A DNA stretch of 64,000 bases from Variovorax ginsengisoli (GTDB taxonomy: Bacteria > Pseudomonadota > Gammaproteobacteria > Burkholderiales > Burkholderiaceae_C). The notes under the pieces were generated by a model, which ran no database searches, had not been told where the DNA came from, and saw only the letters and a program-made list of their open reading frames with translations. The DNA lies in assembly GCF_030486595.1 (NCBI RefSeq), contig NZ_JAUJZH010000023.1:1-64000 (forward strand), written 5' to 3'. Made by a program: the position numbers and the translations under genes. Shown here one piece after another: positions 34,771 to 44,261 of the stretch; position 1 is the first letter of the stretch, and every line of letters starts with the position of its first letter.

Positions 34771-35823
34771 ATGGCCCTCATCCCCGCCACCATCCTCACC
34801 GGCTTCCTCGGCTCCGGCAAGACCACCCTGCTCAAGCGGATCCTGAGCGAGGCCCATGGCCAGAAGATCGCCGTGATCGAGAACGAATTCGGCGAGGAGA
34901 ACATCGACAACGACATCCTGGTCACCGAGTCGAAGGAGCAGATCGTCCAGATGAGCAACGGCTGCATCTGCTGCACCATCCGCGAGGACCTGCGCGAGGC
35001 GCTGCAGCTGCTGGCGGCCAAGAAGCGCAAGGGCCTGCTGGACTTCGACCGGGTGGTGATCGAGACCACCGGCCTGGCCGATCCCGGCCCGGTGGCGCAG
35101 ACCTTCTTCATGGACGACGAGATCGCCGAGAGCTACCTGCTCGACTCGATCCTGACGCTGGTCGATGCCAAGCATGCCCCGCAGCAGCTCAACGACCGCC
35201 AGGAAGCCCGGCGCCAGGTCGGCTTTGCCGACCAGATCTTCATCAGCAAGAGCGACCTGGTCGCCGAGGAAGAGACCGAGGCGCTGATCCACCGCCTCAA
35301 GCACATGAACCCGCGCGCGCCGCAGCAGAAGGTGCATTTCGGCGATGTGCCGATCAAGGACGTGTTCGACCTGCGCGGCTTCAACCTCAATGCCAAGCTG
35401 GACATCGACCCGGACTTCCTCAAGGAGGAAGAGGCGCACGACCACGACCATGACCACGCGCATGGCGAGCATTGCGACCATCCCTCGCATGCGCACGAAG
35501 GCCATGGCCACCACCACCATCACGACGACGACGTCAAGAGCTTCGTCTACCGCTCCGACCGGGCCTTCGATCCGGCCCGGCTGGAAGATTTCCTGGGCGC
35601 CATCGTCAACATCTACGGCCCGCGGATGCTGCGCTACAAGGGCGTGCTGCACATGCAGGGCACCGAGCGCAAGGTGATCTTCCAGGGCGTGCACCAGCTG
35701 ATGGGCAGCGACCTCGGCCCGGCCTGGGGCACCGACGAAAAGCGCACCAGCCGCATGGTGTTCATCGGCATCGACCTGCCGCGCGAGATCCTCGAACAGG
35801 GCCTCGACCAGTGTCTGGTCTGA
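34771..35823 (+). CDS. COG0523 GTPase, His-rich zinc metallochaperone
   Basis: 350 residues. G3E-family GTPase with Walker A GFLGSGKTTLLK (residues 11-22), the metal motif CICC in MSNGCICCTIRED, and a CobW C-terminal domain. A His/Asp-rich loop at about residues 220-256 (several DHDHDH, HHHHHDDD runs) is typical of zinc-trafficking members. The start at 34771 gives MALIPATILTGFLGSGKTT with GGAG upstream. It lies directly upstream of a dksA that lacks most zinc ligands, a pairing also known from zinc-starvation regulons; no Zur box was recognised here. Confidence 0.87.
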   Translation: MALIPATILTGFLGSGKTTLLKRILSEAHGQKIAVIENEFGEENIDNDILVTESKEQIVQMSNGCICCTIREDLREALQLLAAKKRKGLLDFDRVVIETTGLADPGPVAQTFFMDDEIAESYLLDSILTLVDAKHAPQQLNDRQEARRQVGFADQIFISKSDLVAEEETEALIHRLKHMNPRAPQQKVHFGDVPIKDVFDLRGFNLNAKLDIDPDFLKEEEAHDHDHDHAHGEHCDHPSHAHEGHGHHHHHDDDVKSFVYRSDRAFDPARLEDFLGAIVNIYGPRMLRYKGVLHMQGTERKVIFQGVHQLMGSDLGPAWGTDEKRTSRMVFIGIDLPREILEQGLDQCLV

Positions 35824-36028
35824 TTTGACCGCCCTGGGGACGGTTCTCTCTATACAATCGCGCGCCTGTTACGGGAGCCAGACACGTCCTTCTGGGGCGA
35901 AGTGTGACTTCCGGCATAGGGTCGGGCGCGTATCGGGGTTGGATTCGGGGGTATAACCCCGGGGTTCGCCATCGGCGAGCCCCCATGATCTGAATGCGCG
36001 TCCGAGACCATCGAAGGAGCCAGTCACC
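35824..36028 (+). promoter_or_regulatory. dksA leader region with promoter and hairpins
   Basis: A TTGACC at 35825-35830 and TATACAAT at 35851-35858 look like promoter parts, but the spacing (20-22 bp) is too long to be sure. The 160-nt leader carries GGGG-TATAA-CCCC (35948-35960) and a 10-bp stem 35961-35970/35974-35983 (GGGGTTCGCC, loop ATC, GGCGAGCCCC). GAAGGAGCC before GTG 36029 is the ribosome-binding site. Confidence 0.4.
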
Positions 36029-36916
36029 GTGAAGAAACCCGCCGCAACAGCCAAGCCCGCGTCGAAGCCGGCCGTCAAGAAGACGGTGGTTGCCAAGCAG
36101 GCGGTACCGGCGGCGAAGAAGGTTTCCGCCAAGCCCGCTGCCGAGCCGCCCAAGCCCGCCGCCAAGAGCAAGGCGCCGGCGGCCGCCGCGGGCGCCCCCT
36201 CATCCAAACCGGCCGGCGCCCACGCCGTGCCACCTGCACCATCGAGTCCCATGAAAAAAACGGCTGCCGCCTCATCTACTTCCGCCCCGGCGACACCCGC
36301 AACGACTGCCGCCCCCGCTCCCGCACGCGGCGGCCGTGTGTCGCGGCTGTCCCAGCTGACGGTCCCCTCCATGCCGCAATCGGTGGCTTCCACCGCGGCC
36401 AAGTCCAGCTTCGTGCAGATCAGCTCGAACGCACTGGTGCCGCCGCCGCCGATCGCGGTCAAGAAAGATCCGAAACTGGTCAACAACTGGAAGACCAAGT
36501 CGGCCGAGGAGCTCAGCGATGCCGAAGTCATCGCGATGCCCGACACCGAGTACATGAACGAGAAGCAGATGGCGTTCTTCCGCCTGAAGCTGCAGGAACT
36601 CAAGCGCGGCATCCTCGAGAACGCCGGCGAGACGACCGAGCACCTGCGTGAAGACACCGTGGTCGTGCCCGACCCGGCCGACCGCGCCACCATCGAGGAA
36701 GAGCACGCGCTCGAGCTGCGCACCCGCGACCGCGAGCGGAAGCTGCTCAAGAAGATCGAGCAGTCGATCCAGCGCATCGACGCCGGCGACTACGGCTACT
36801 GCGACGAGACCGGCGAGCCGATCGGCGTCGGCCGCCTGCTGGCCCGTCCGACCGCCACGCTGTCGCTCGAGGCACAGCAGCGGCGCGAACTGAAGCAGAA
36901 GATGTTCGGCGACTGA
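36029..36916 (+). CDS. dksA: RNA polymerase-binding factor DksA with long N-terminal extension
   Basis: 295 residues, about twice the E. coli length. Residues 1 to about 150 are Ala/Lys/Pro-rich, histone H1-like. The DksA part begins near DAEVIAMPDTEYMNEKQMAFF and includes the coiled-coil and KIEQSIQRIDAGDYGYC. The zinc finger, normally four Cys, reads GYCDETGEPIG...PTATLSLEAQQ, so three Cys are Thr, Ser and Ala, as in cysteine-poor DksA paralogues that work without zinc. It binds the RNA polymerase secondary channel and works with ppGpp. The start codon is GTG. It lies downstream of a COG0523 zinc chaperone. Confidence 0.9.
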   Translation: MKKPAATAKPASKPAVKKTVVAKQAVPAAKKVSAKPAAEPPKPAAKSKAPAAAAGAPSSKPAGAHAVPPAPSSPMKKTAAASSTSAPATPATTAAPAPARGGRVSRLSQLTVPSMPQSVASTAAKSSFVQISSNALVPPPPIAVKKDPKLVNNWKTKSAEELSDAEVIAMPDTEYMNEKQMAFFRLKLQELKRGILENAGETTEHLREDTVVVPDPADRATIEEEHALELRTRDRERKLLKKIEQSIQRIDAGDYGYCDETGEPIGVGRLLARPTATLSLEAQQRRELKQKMFGD

Positions 36917-36947
36917 TCACCCAGGGAGCCGGACGGAGACGCTGCGC

Positions 36948-38516
36948 ATGGCCAAGGAAGAAACCGGTCGCTTGCTGTCGAAGGTGGCGAAGTTCGTTCG
37001 CAATCCCCTCAAGGATTGGTCCGAGCTCGACGCCGACGAGTCGTCGACGCTCGAAAACGGCTACAGCCGTGAAATGCTCAAGGAAATGATCGAGCGGCGG
37101 CAGCGCAACGACTTCGTGCGCCGCCGCGAGTTCGACATGCTACGCAAGCTGCGCCAGCGCGAGGCGGCCGGCGGGCGCGACCCGGCGGCCACGCCGTCGT
37201 CGTTCAACGTCAGCAGCACCAACGACAAATCCGATGGCCGGGCGCTCACGCTCAAGAAGATCGACGAGATCGAAGAGCAGATGTCCCAGCAGTGGTGGAA
37301 AGGCCGCGACCCCCGCGCCGCGGCCCCCGGCGCCGAAGGCGCGCCGGCCGATGGCGCGCCGCACATGGCTGAACAGCATGCGCGCGCCTATGCCGACACG
37401 GTGCCGGGCGTGCCGCAGGGCGGGGTCCAGGGCCTCCAGGTCCAGCTGCCCGCCCATGATGGCAGCATCGAGGAGGCCGCGATCCGCTATGCCCACGGCG
37501 ACGATGCCGGCGCCGAGGCGATCCTGCTGCAGGCGCTGGCGCCCGACAGCCCGACCGGCTCGCACGACGACACCTGGCGCACCCTGCTCGATCTCTACCG
37601 CGCCACCGGCGACGCCGAGAAATTCGAGGCCGCCAGCACCCGCTATGCCCAGCGGATGAAGCAGGCTGCGCCCGAGTGGCTCTCGTTCCGCGCCCTGGCC
37701 AGCTCGGCCCGCGCCGCGACCCCGGGCCAGGCCGTGCCGGCGCCGGCCCCGGCGAGCGATGCCGACTGGCCCAGCCCGCCGCGGCTCGCGCGCGAGGGCC
37801 TGATCGGCCTGACCCGTGCCCTGGGCGCCGCCGGCCCGTCGTGGCGGCTCGACTGGAGCGCGCTCGACGCCATCGAGCCCGATGCGGCCGGACCGCTGAG
37901 GGCCTTGTTCACCCACTGGGCCGACTCGACCGTGCAGCTGCGCTTCCGCGGCGGCGACCGGCTGCTGCTGGTGCTCGCCGAAGCCACGCCGGCCAACGAC
38001 CGCGGCGTCGATGCCGTCTGGTGGCAACTCCACATGGCGGCCTTGCGGGTGATGCACCGCGGCGACGAATTCGAGCTGCTGGCGCTCAACTATTGCATCA
38101 CCTACGAAGTGTCGCCGCCGCCCTGGGAAGATCCCAAGGGCGACTTCGCGTCGCTGGACGCCGCGCCGGCGGCAGCCGCCCCCGCGCGGGCCTTCTCCTT
38201 CGGCGCCGACGAGCCGCCCCAGGCCGTCGCGCCGGAGCCGGGCCACAGCCAGCTGGTAGGCGACCTGATCGGGGAGTCGCTCTCGACCTGGCAGCGGCTC
38301 GACGCCGAACTGGGCGACGCGGCGTCGCCTGTGGTGTCCTGTGCGGCCCTGGTGCGGATCGATTTCGCCGCCGCCGGGACCCTGCTCAACTGGGTCAGCG
38401 ACCACCACGGCAGCGGCCGCAGCGTGCATTTCACCGACGTCCACCGCCTGGCGGCGGCCTTTTTCGACGTCATCGGCATCGCCGACCACGCCTCGGTCGC
38501 CCTCAGAAAAGACTGA
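36948..38516 (+). CDS. Large unknown protein upstream of hslV, STAS-like C-terminus
   Basis: 522 residues, not recognised as a named family. The N-terminal 80 residues are charged and helical (SREMLKEMIERRQRNDFVRR). A linker rich in Ala/Gly/Pro follows, then a TPR-like helical stretch around EEAAIRYAHGDDAGAEAILL and TWRTLLDLYRATGDAEKFEA. The C-terminal third holds two STAS-like segments, one with WSALDAIEPDAAGPLRALF and another with CAALVRIDFAAAGTLLNWV. No signal peptide or membrane helix. It is 31 nt after dksA and 53 nt before hslV, so it may be expressed with either. Role unknown. Confidence 0.7.
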   Translation: MAKEETGRLLSKVAKFVRNPLKDWSELDADESSTLENGYSREMLKEMIERRQRNDFVRRREFDMLRKLRQREAAGGRDPAATPSSFNVSSTNDKSDGRALTLKKIDEIEEQMSQQWWKGRDPRAAAPGAEGAPADGAPHMAEQHARAYADTVPGVPQGGVQGLQVQLPAHDGSIEEAAIRYAHGDDAGAEAILLQALAPDSPTGSHDDTWRTLLDLYRATGDAEKFEAASTRYAQRMKQAAPEWLSFRALASSARAATPGQAVPAPAPASDADWPSPPRLAREGLIGLTRALGAAGPSWRLDWSALDAIEPDAAGPLRALFTHWADSTVQLRFRGGDRLLLVLAEATPANDRGVDAVWWQLHMAALRVMHRGDEFELLALNYCITYEVSPPPWEDPKGDFASLDAAPAAAAPARAFSFGADEPPQAVAPEPGHSQLVGDLIGESLSTWQRLDAELGDAASPVVSCAALVRIDFAAAGTLLNWVSDHHGSGRSVHFTDVHRLAAAFFDVIGIADHASVALRKD

Positions 38517-38569
38517 ACTCGGCGCCGGCCGGGGGTTGAGATCGGGCCCTTCGCCCTGAAGTTGCTTCG

Positions 38570-39118
38570 ATGGAACAATTTCACGGAACCACCATCGTCA
38601 GCGTCCGCCGCAAGGTTGCAGGGGCCGCCGATCAGGTCGCCATCGGCGGCGACGGCCAGGTCACGCTGGGCAACATCGTCATCAAAGGCACGGCGCGCAA
38701 GGTGCGCCGGCTCTACCACGGCAAGGTGCTGGCCGGTTTCGCCGGCGCCACCGCCGATGCCTTCACTCTGTTCGAGCGCTTCGAGGCCAAGCTCGAGAAG
38801 CACCAGGGCCACCTGGCGCGCGCCGCCATCGAGCTGACCAAGGACTGGCGCACCGACCGCGTGCTGCGCCGTCTCGAGGCCATGCTGGCCGTGGCCGACG
38901 CCACCAGCTCGCTGATCATCACCGGCAACGGCGACGTGCTGGAGCCCGAGAACGGCATCATCGCGATCGGTTCCGGCGGTGCCTACGCACAAGCCGCGGC
39001 CAAGGCGCTGCTCGACAACTCCGAGCTGCCCGCCGAGCAGATCGTGAAGAAATCGCTGGAGATCGCCGGCGAACTCTGCATTTACACGAACATGCACCAC
39101 ACGGTCGAGACCCTCTGA
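38570..39118 (+). CDS. hslV: ATP-dependent protease subunit HslV (ClpQ)
   Basis: 182-residue threonine protease of the HslVU proteasome-like complex. MEQFHGTTIVSVRRK shows a six-residue prepeptide before Thr7, the mature catalytic nucleophile. GSGGAYAQAAAKALL is the conserved C-terminal portion. It assembles as two stacked hexamers capped by HslU, which is encoded 17 nt downstream. No heat-shock promoter was recognised in the 53-nt upstream gap. Confidence 0.97.
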   Translation: MEQFHGTTIVSVRRKVAGAADQVAIGGDGQVTLGNIVIKGTARKVRRLYHGKVLAGFAGATADAFTLFERFEAKLEKHQGHLARAAIELTKDWRTDRVLRRLEAMLAVADATSSLIITGNGDVLEPENGIIAIGSGGAYAQAAAKALLDNSELPAEQIVKKSLEIAGELCIYTNMHHTVETL

Positions 39119-39135
39119 GAATCGCGAGCCCCTCC

Positions 39136-40458
<1,323 letters not shown>

Positions 40459-40531
40459 ATCGCCTGGCGTAGGACGCGGCTCATGCATTACTTTCATTGC
40501 GTGAGCTAAGTGCTTCATTTGCAACGGAATT

Positions 40532-40559
40532 CGGTGTTTTTGCGCGTGCAAAAACACCG
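40532..40559. terminator. Strong hairpin between hslU and mraZ
   Basis: Perfect 12-bp stem CGGTGTTTTTGC / GCAAAAACACCG with a GCGT loop, about 75 nt after the hslU stop. It has T/A runs inside the stem rather than after it. It probably separates the hslVU and dcw operons; the remaining AT-rich gap from 40459 to 40712 carries no gene. Confidence 0.5.
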
Positions 40560-40602
40560 CTAAGTCGTTGATTCCATTACAAAAAATACCCCCGAACCCC
40601 GG

Positions 40603-40630
40603 TTGCGGAGTAGGCGTTTCCTGCTACAGT
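40603..40630 (+). promoter_or_regulatory. Candidate dcw cluster promoter (Pmra)
   Basis: TTGCGG (40603-40608), 16-bp spacer, TACAGT (40625-40630). The -10 overlaps the first MraZ box, so MraZ binding would occlude it. This is the likely start of the mraZ-to-lpxC cluster. Confidence 0.5.
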
Positions 40631-40661
40631 GGAAAAAAGTGCAGTTAAGTGGGAAAAAGTG
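40628..40661 (+). promoter_or_regulatory. MraZ operator (four AGTG boxes, 10-bp period)
   Basis: AGTG occurs at 40628, 40638, 40648 and 40658, exactly one helical turn apart; two are extended to AGTGGA/AGTGGG followed by A-runs. MraZ represses its own cluster by binding such GTGG repeats in other bacteria. Confidence 0.75.
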
Positions 40662-40712
40662 TCGAGCAAGGCCTGATTCGGGCCTCGCGGCAATTCCCAC
40701 CACCGGGGTCTC

Positions 40713-41147
40713 GTGGTCGTGTTTCAAGGCGCTTCATCGCTCAGTCTGGATGCCAAGGGGCGGCTCTCCGTGCCGACCCGGCATCGTGACGTCCTGAGCG
40801 CGACCGCCGGCGGCCAGCTCACGTTCACCAAGCATCCGCACGGCTGCCTGATGCTGTTCCCGCGTCCCGAGTGGGAGAAGTTCCGCGAGCGCATCGCCGC
40901 GCTGCCGATGTCGGCGCAGTGGTGGAAGCGGGTCTTCCTCGGCAACGCGATGGACGTCGAGATGGACGGCACCGGCCGCGTGCTGGTCTCGCCCGAACTG
41001 CGCGCCGCCGCCGGCATCACGCGCGATGCCCTGCTGCTCGGCATGGGCAACCACTTCGAACTCTGGGACAAGGCGACCTACGATGCCAAGGAGGCCGAGG
41101 CCACCCAGGGCCAGATGCCGGACGTATTCCAGGACTTCTCGTTCTGA
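40713..41147 (+). CDS. mraZ: Transcriptional regulator MraZ
   Basis: 144-residue DNA-binding protein with two SpoVT/AbrB-like motifs (SLSLDAKGRLSVPTRHRDVL and VEMDGTGRVLVSPELRAAAG). It is the first gene of the dcw cluster and represses it. GTG at 40713 starts VVFQGASSLSLDAKGR; a second GTG at 40719 is possible. No strong Shine-Dalgarno is visible. Its operator lies 52-85 nt upstream. Confidence 0.95.
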   Translation: MVVFQGASSLSLDAKGRLSVPTRHRDVLSATAGGQLTFTKHPHGCLMLFPRPEWEKFRERIAALPMSAQWWKRVFLGNAMDVEMDGTGRVLVSPELRAAAGITRDALLLGMGNHFELWDKATYDAKEAEATQGQMPDVFQDFSF

Positions 41148-41155
41148 GGCGCGCA

Positions 41156-42082
41156 GTGGAACAGCCGTGGACCCACACCACCGTCTTGTTGAAGGAAGCG
41201 GTGGATGCACTTTTCCCCGATGCCTCGGAGGCCGCGGGCACCTACGTGGACGCGACCTTCGGACGCGGGGGGCATGCCCGCGCGATCCTTGCGAGGCTCG
41301 GGCCCGCCGGCCGGCTGATCGCGTTCGACAAGGACGCGGAAGCGGTGGCCGAAGCAGCGCGCATCGAGGATGCGCGTTTTTCCATCCGCCACCAGGGCTT
41401 CAGGGACCTGGGGGAACTGCCGCGGTCCAGTGTGGCAGGCCTGCTGATGGACCTCGGTGTCAGCTCTCCCCAGATCGACAACCCCGCACGGGGTTTTTCT
41501 TTTCGTTTCGACGGACCGCTCGACATGCGCATGGACACCACGCGCGGCGAGAGCGTTTCCGAATGGCTGGCGACAGCCGAGCAGCAACAGATTGCGGAGG
41601 TGATTCGTGACTATGGCGAAGAACGGTTTGCTGTTCAGATTGCAAAGGCGATTGTTGCTCGCCGACAAGAACGGGGCCCAGTTTCAACCACCGCCGAGCT
41701 GGCCGAGCTCGTGGCTGGCGCGGTCAAAACCCGCGAGCCGGGCCAGAACCCTGCAACGCGCACATTTCAGGCTCTTCGGATTTTCATCAATGCCGAGCTT
41801 GAAGAGCTGCAACAGGCGCTAGAGGCGAGCCTGGCCGTGCTGCAGCCCGGGGGGCGGCTGGCCGTGATCAGCTTCCATTCGCTGGAAGACCGGATCGTGA
41901 AGCAGTTCATCGCCCAGCATTCGAAGGAGGTCTACGACCGCCGCGCGCCCTTCGCGGCGCCGAAGGCGATGAAGCTCAAGGCCCTGGCGCGCGTCAAGCC
42001 CTCGAAGGCCGAGGTCGAGGGCAACCCGCGCTCGCGCAGCGCGATCCTGCGCGTCGCCGAGCGCACGAGCGAGGGCCTCTGA
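41156..42082 (+). CDS. rsmH: 16S rRNA (cytosine-N4) methyltransferase RsmH
   Basis: 308-residue SAM methyltransferase that modifies C1402 of 16S rRNA. The start is GTG at 41156 (VEQPWTHTTVLLKEAVDALF), 8 nt after mraZ. SAM motif YVDATFGRGGHARAIL and MDLGVSSPQIDNPARGFSF are visible, and the C-terminal AVISFHSLEDRIVKQF is the family signature. The frame remains open upstream in mraZ, but that part is a shadow. A family B repeat begins at its stop. Confidence 0.96.
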   Translation: MEQPWTHTTVLLKEAVDALFPDASEAAGTYVDATFGRGGHARAILARLGPAGRLIAFDKDAEAVAEAARIEDARFSIRHQGFRDLGELPRSSVAGLLMDLGVSSPQIDNPARGFSFRFDGPLDMRMDTTRGESVSEWLATAEQQQIAEVIRDYGEERFAVQIAKAIVARRQERGPVSTTAELAELVAGAVKTREPGQNPATRTFQALRIFINAELEELQQALEASLAVLQPGGRLAVISFHSLEDRIVKQFIAQHSKEVYDRRAPFAAPKAMKLKALARVKPSKAEVEGNPRSRSAILRVAERTSEGL

Positions 42083-42171
42083 GATGAATCGCCCCCACGC
42101 TCATCACTTCGTGTATCGCTGCCCCCCGAGGGGGTGCTCAGAGCCCTTCGGGCGGCCGGGCGGGCTCTGAC
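42080..42171 (+). repeat. Dispersed repeat, family B (copy 1)
   Basis: The 89 nt between rsmH and ftsL. From the rsmH TGA: TGAGATGAATCGCCCCCA, then CACTTCGTGT, then CCCCCCGAGGGGG and GC-rich arms. The same order of blocks occurs on the minus strand at 60511-60420 after the cdsA-like gene. It interrupts the otherwise compact dcw cluster. Confidence 0.7.
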
Positions 42172-42513
42172 ATGGCGCGCCTCAACCTGCTGCTGCTGAT
42201 CGCCGTGCTGGGCTCGGCGATGTACCTCGTCCACACGCAGTACCTGTCGCGCCAGCTCTTCACCGAGCTGCACCGGATCGAACTCGAGGCCCGCAGGCTC
42301 GAGCTCGACCGCGACCGGCTGCAGGTCGAGAAGCGGGCGCAGGCGACGCCGCTGCGGGTCGAGAAACTGGCCAAGGAGCAGCTCAAGATGCGCACCACCT
42401 CGCCGGCCATCACGCAGTACGTGCGCGCCGACGGCACCGTGATCCCGGCCGTGGTGGCGCCTGCGCCCGCCACGCCGCCGGGCCGTGCCGCGCCGTCGAA
42501 GGGAGCCCACTGA
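42172..42513 (+). CDS. ftsL: Cell division protein FtsL
   Basis: 113-residue bitopic membrane protein of the divisome, partner of FtsB and FtsQ. A short cytoplasmic tail and transmembrane helix (LNLLLLIAVLGSAMYLVHTQ) are followed by a coiled coil (LHRIELEARRLELDRDRLQV) and a Pro/Ala-rich tail. Assigned from size, topology and position before ftsI. Its TGA overlaps the ftsI ATG. Confidence 0.92.
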   Translation: MARLNLLLLIAVLGSAMYLVHTQYLSRQLFTELHRIELEARRLELDRDRLQVEKRAQATPLRVEKLAKEQLKMRTTSPAITQYVRADGTVIPAVVAPAPATPPGRAAPSKGAH

Positions 42514-44261
42514 TGCCGCGCCGCAGCGTCCAATACACCACCAGCCCGCTGCTGGCGAGCAAGACGCCGGTCTGGCGCAGCAAGTTCATCGTCGCCGCGA
42601 TCGCCGGCGGCTTCGCGCTGCTGGCCGCCCGCGCCGCCTACGTGCAGGTGCTCGACAACGCCTTCTTCCAGCGCCAGGGCGAAGTCCGCTTCACCCGCAC
42701 ACTGGAGCTGCCGGCCAACCGCGGCCGGATCCTCGACCGCAACGGCCTGCTGCTGGCCTCCAGCGTGGTGGCGCCGAGCATCTGGGCGATTCCCGAGGAC
42801 ATCGAGCGCGACGACCCGGAGGTCAAGGCCAAGCTCAGGCAGGTGGCCAAGCTGCTCGAGATGCCGCAGAAAGAGTTCGACAAGAAACTCGAGGACGAGG
42901 ACAAGACCTTCGTCTGGGTCAAGCGCCAGGTCGACGAACCGATCGCCAAGCAGATCGCCGCGCTCAACATCAAGGGCATCTACCAGCGCAAGGAATACAA
43001 GCGCCAGTACCCCGAGGGCGAGGCGGCAGCGCACGTGGTCGGCTTCACCAATGTCGAGGACAACGGCCAGGAAGGCATCGAGCTCGCCTTCAACAAGGAC
43101 CTGGGCGGCAAGGCCGGCTCGCGCCGCGTCATCAAGGACCGCCTCGGCCGGGTGGTCGAGGGAGTCGGCGAACAGGTGCCGCCGGTGGACGGCAAGGACA
43201 TCCAGCTCAGTGTCGACAGCAAGGTCCAGTTCTTCGCCTACCAGAAGCTGCGCGACGCCGTGACGATGCACAAGGCCAAGGCCGGCAGCGTGGTGGTGCT
43301 CGATGCCATCACCGGCGAGGTGCTGGCGCTGGCCAACTACCCGAGCTACGTGCCCGACAAGCGGCAGAACCTGACCGGCGAACAGCTGCGCAACCGTGCC
43401 CTGACCGACACCTTCGAGCCCGGCTCGACCATGAAGCCGGTGACCGTCGGCATGGCGCTGGAGGCTGGCCGCGTCACGCCGCAGACCGTGATCCCGACAG
43501 CGCCCGGCCGCATGAGCATCGGCGGCTTCACGATCAGCGACACCCACAACTACGGCGCGCTCACGGTCGAGGGCGTGATCCAGAAGTCGAGCAACATCGG
43601 GGCGCTGAAGATCGCCCAGCGGATGACGCCGCGCGAGATGTGGGACACCTACACCGCGCTCGGCTACGGCCAGAAGCCGCAGATCCAGTTCCCGGGCGCC
43701 GTCACCGGCCGCCTGCGGCCCTGGAAGTCGTGGAAGCCGGTCGAGCAGGCCACCATGGCCTACGGCTACGGCCTGTCGGCGTCGCTGTTCCAGATGGCGC
43801 ATTCGTACACCGCGTTCGCGCACGACGGCGACGTCATTCCGGCGACCATCCTCAAGAGCAGCGAGCCGGCGGTCGGCGTCAAGGTGTTCTCGGCCCAGAA
43901 CGCGCTGGCGGTGCGCAAGATGCTGCAGATGGCGGCGGGCCCGGGCGGCACCGGGCCGCTGGCGCAGACCATCGGCTACTCGGTCGGCGGCAAGTCCGGC
44001 ACCGCGCACAAGCAGGTCGGCAAGGGCTACGCAAGCAACAAGTACCGCGCCTGGTTCACCGGCATGGCGCCGATCGAGAAGCCGCGCATCATCGTCGCGG
44101 TGATGATCGACGAGCCGAGCAACGGCCAGTACTTCGGCGGCCTGGTGGCGGCGCCGGTGTTCAGCGAAGTCGTGCAGCAGACCCTGCGCATGATGAACGT
44201 GGCGCCCGACCTCGCAGTCAAACCCCTGGTCGTGACCAAGGGTGTGGAAGAGAGCTTCTGA
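42513..44261 (+). CDS. ftsI: Peptidoglycan D,D-transpeptidase FtsI (PBP3)
   Basis: 582-residue septal transpeptidase. An N-terminal membrane helix (KFIVAAIAGGFALLAARAAY) leads to the pedestal domain with RGRILDRNG and then the penicillin-binding domain: S305-T-M-K308, S359-S-N361 and K494-S-G-T497. All three active-site motifs are intact. The ATG overlaps the ftsL stop by one base and its stop overlaps murE. It works with FtsW, encoded downstream. Confidence 0.97.
   Translation: MPRRSVQYTTSPLLASKTPVWRSKFIVAAIAGGFALLAARAAYVQVLDNAFFQRQGEVRFTRTLELPANRGRILDRNGLLLASSVVAPSIWAIPEDIERDDPEVKAKLRQVAKLLEMPQKEFDKKLEDEDKTFVWVKRQVDEPIAKQIAALNIKGIYQRKEYKRQYPEGEAAAHVVGFTNVEDNGQEGIELAFNKDLGGKAGSRRVIKDRLGRVVEGVGEQVPPVDGKDIQLSVDSKVQFFAYQKLRDAVTMHKAKAGSVVVLDAITGEVLALANYPSYVPDKRQNLTGEQLRNRALTDTFEPGSTMKPVTVGMALEAGRVTPQTVIPTAPGRMSIGGFTISDTHNYGALTVEGVIQKSSNIGALKIAQRMTPREMWDTYTALGYGQKPQIQFPGAVTGRLRPWKSWKPVEQATMAYGYGLSASLFQMAHSYTAFAHDGDVIPATILKSSEPAVGVKVFSAQNALAVRKMLQMAAGPGGTGPLAQTIGYSVGGKSGTAHKQVGKGYASNKYRAWFTGMAPIEKPRIIVAVMIDEPSNGQYFGGLVAAPVFSEVVQQTLRMMNVAPDLAVKPLVVTKGVEESF

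Noticed and set aside
35825..35858. TTGACC and TATACAAT as a firm dksA promoter
   Set aside because: The spacing is 20-22 bp, outside the normal 16-18 bp; kept only as a tentative part of the leader.
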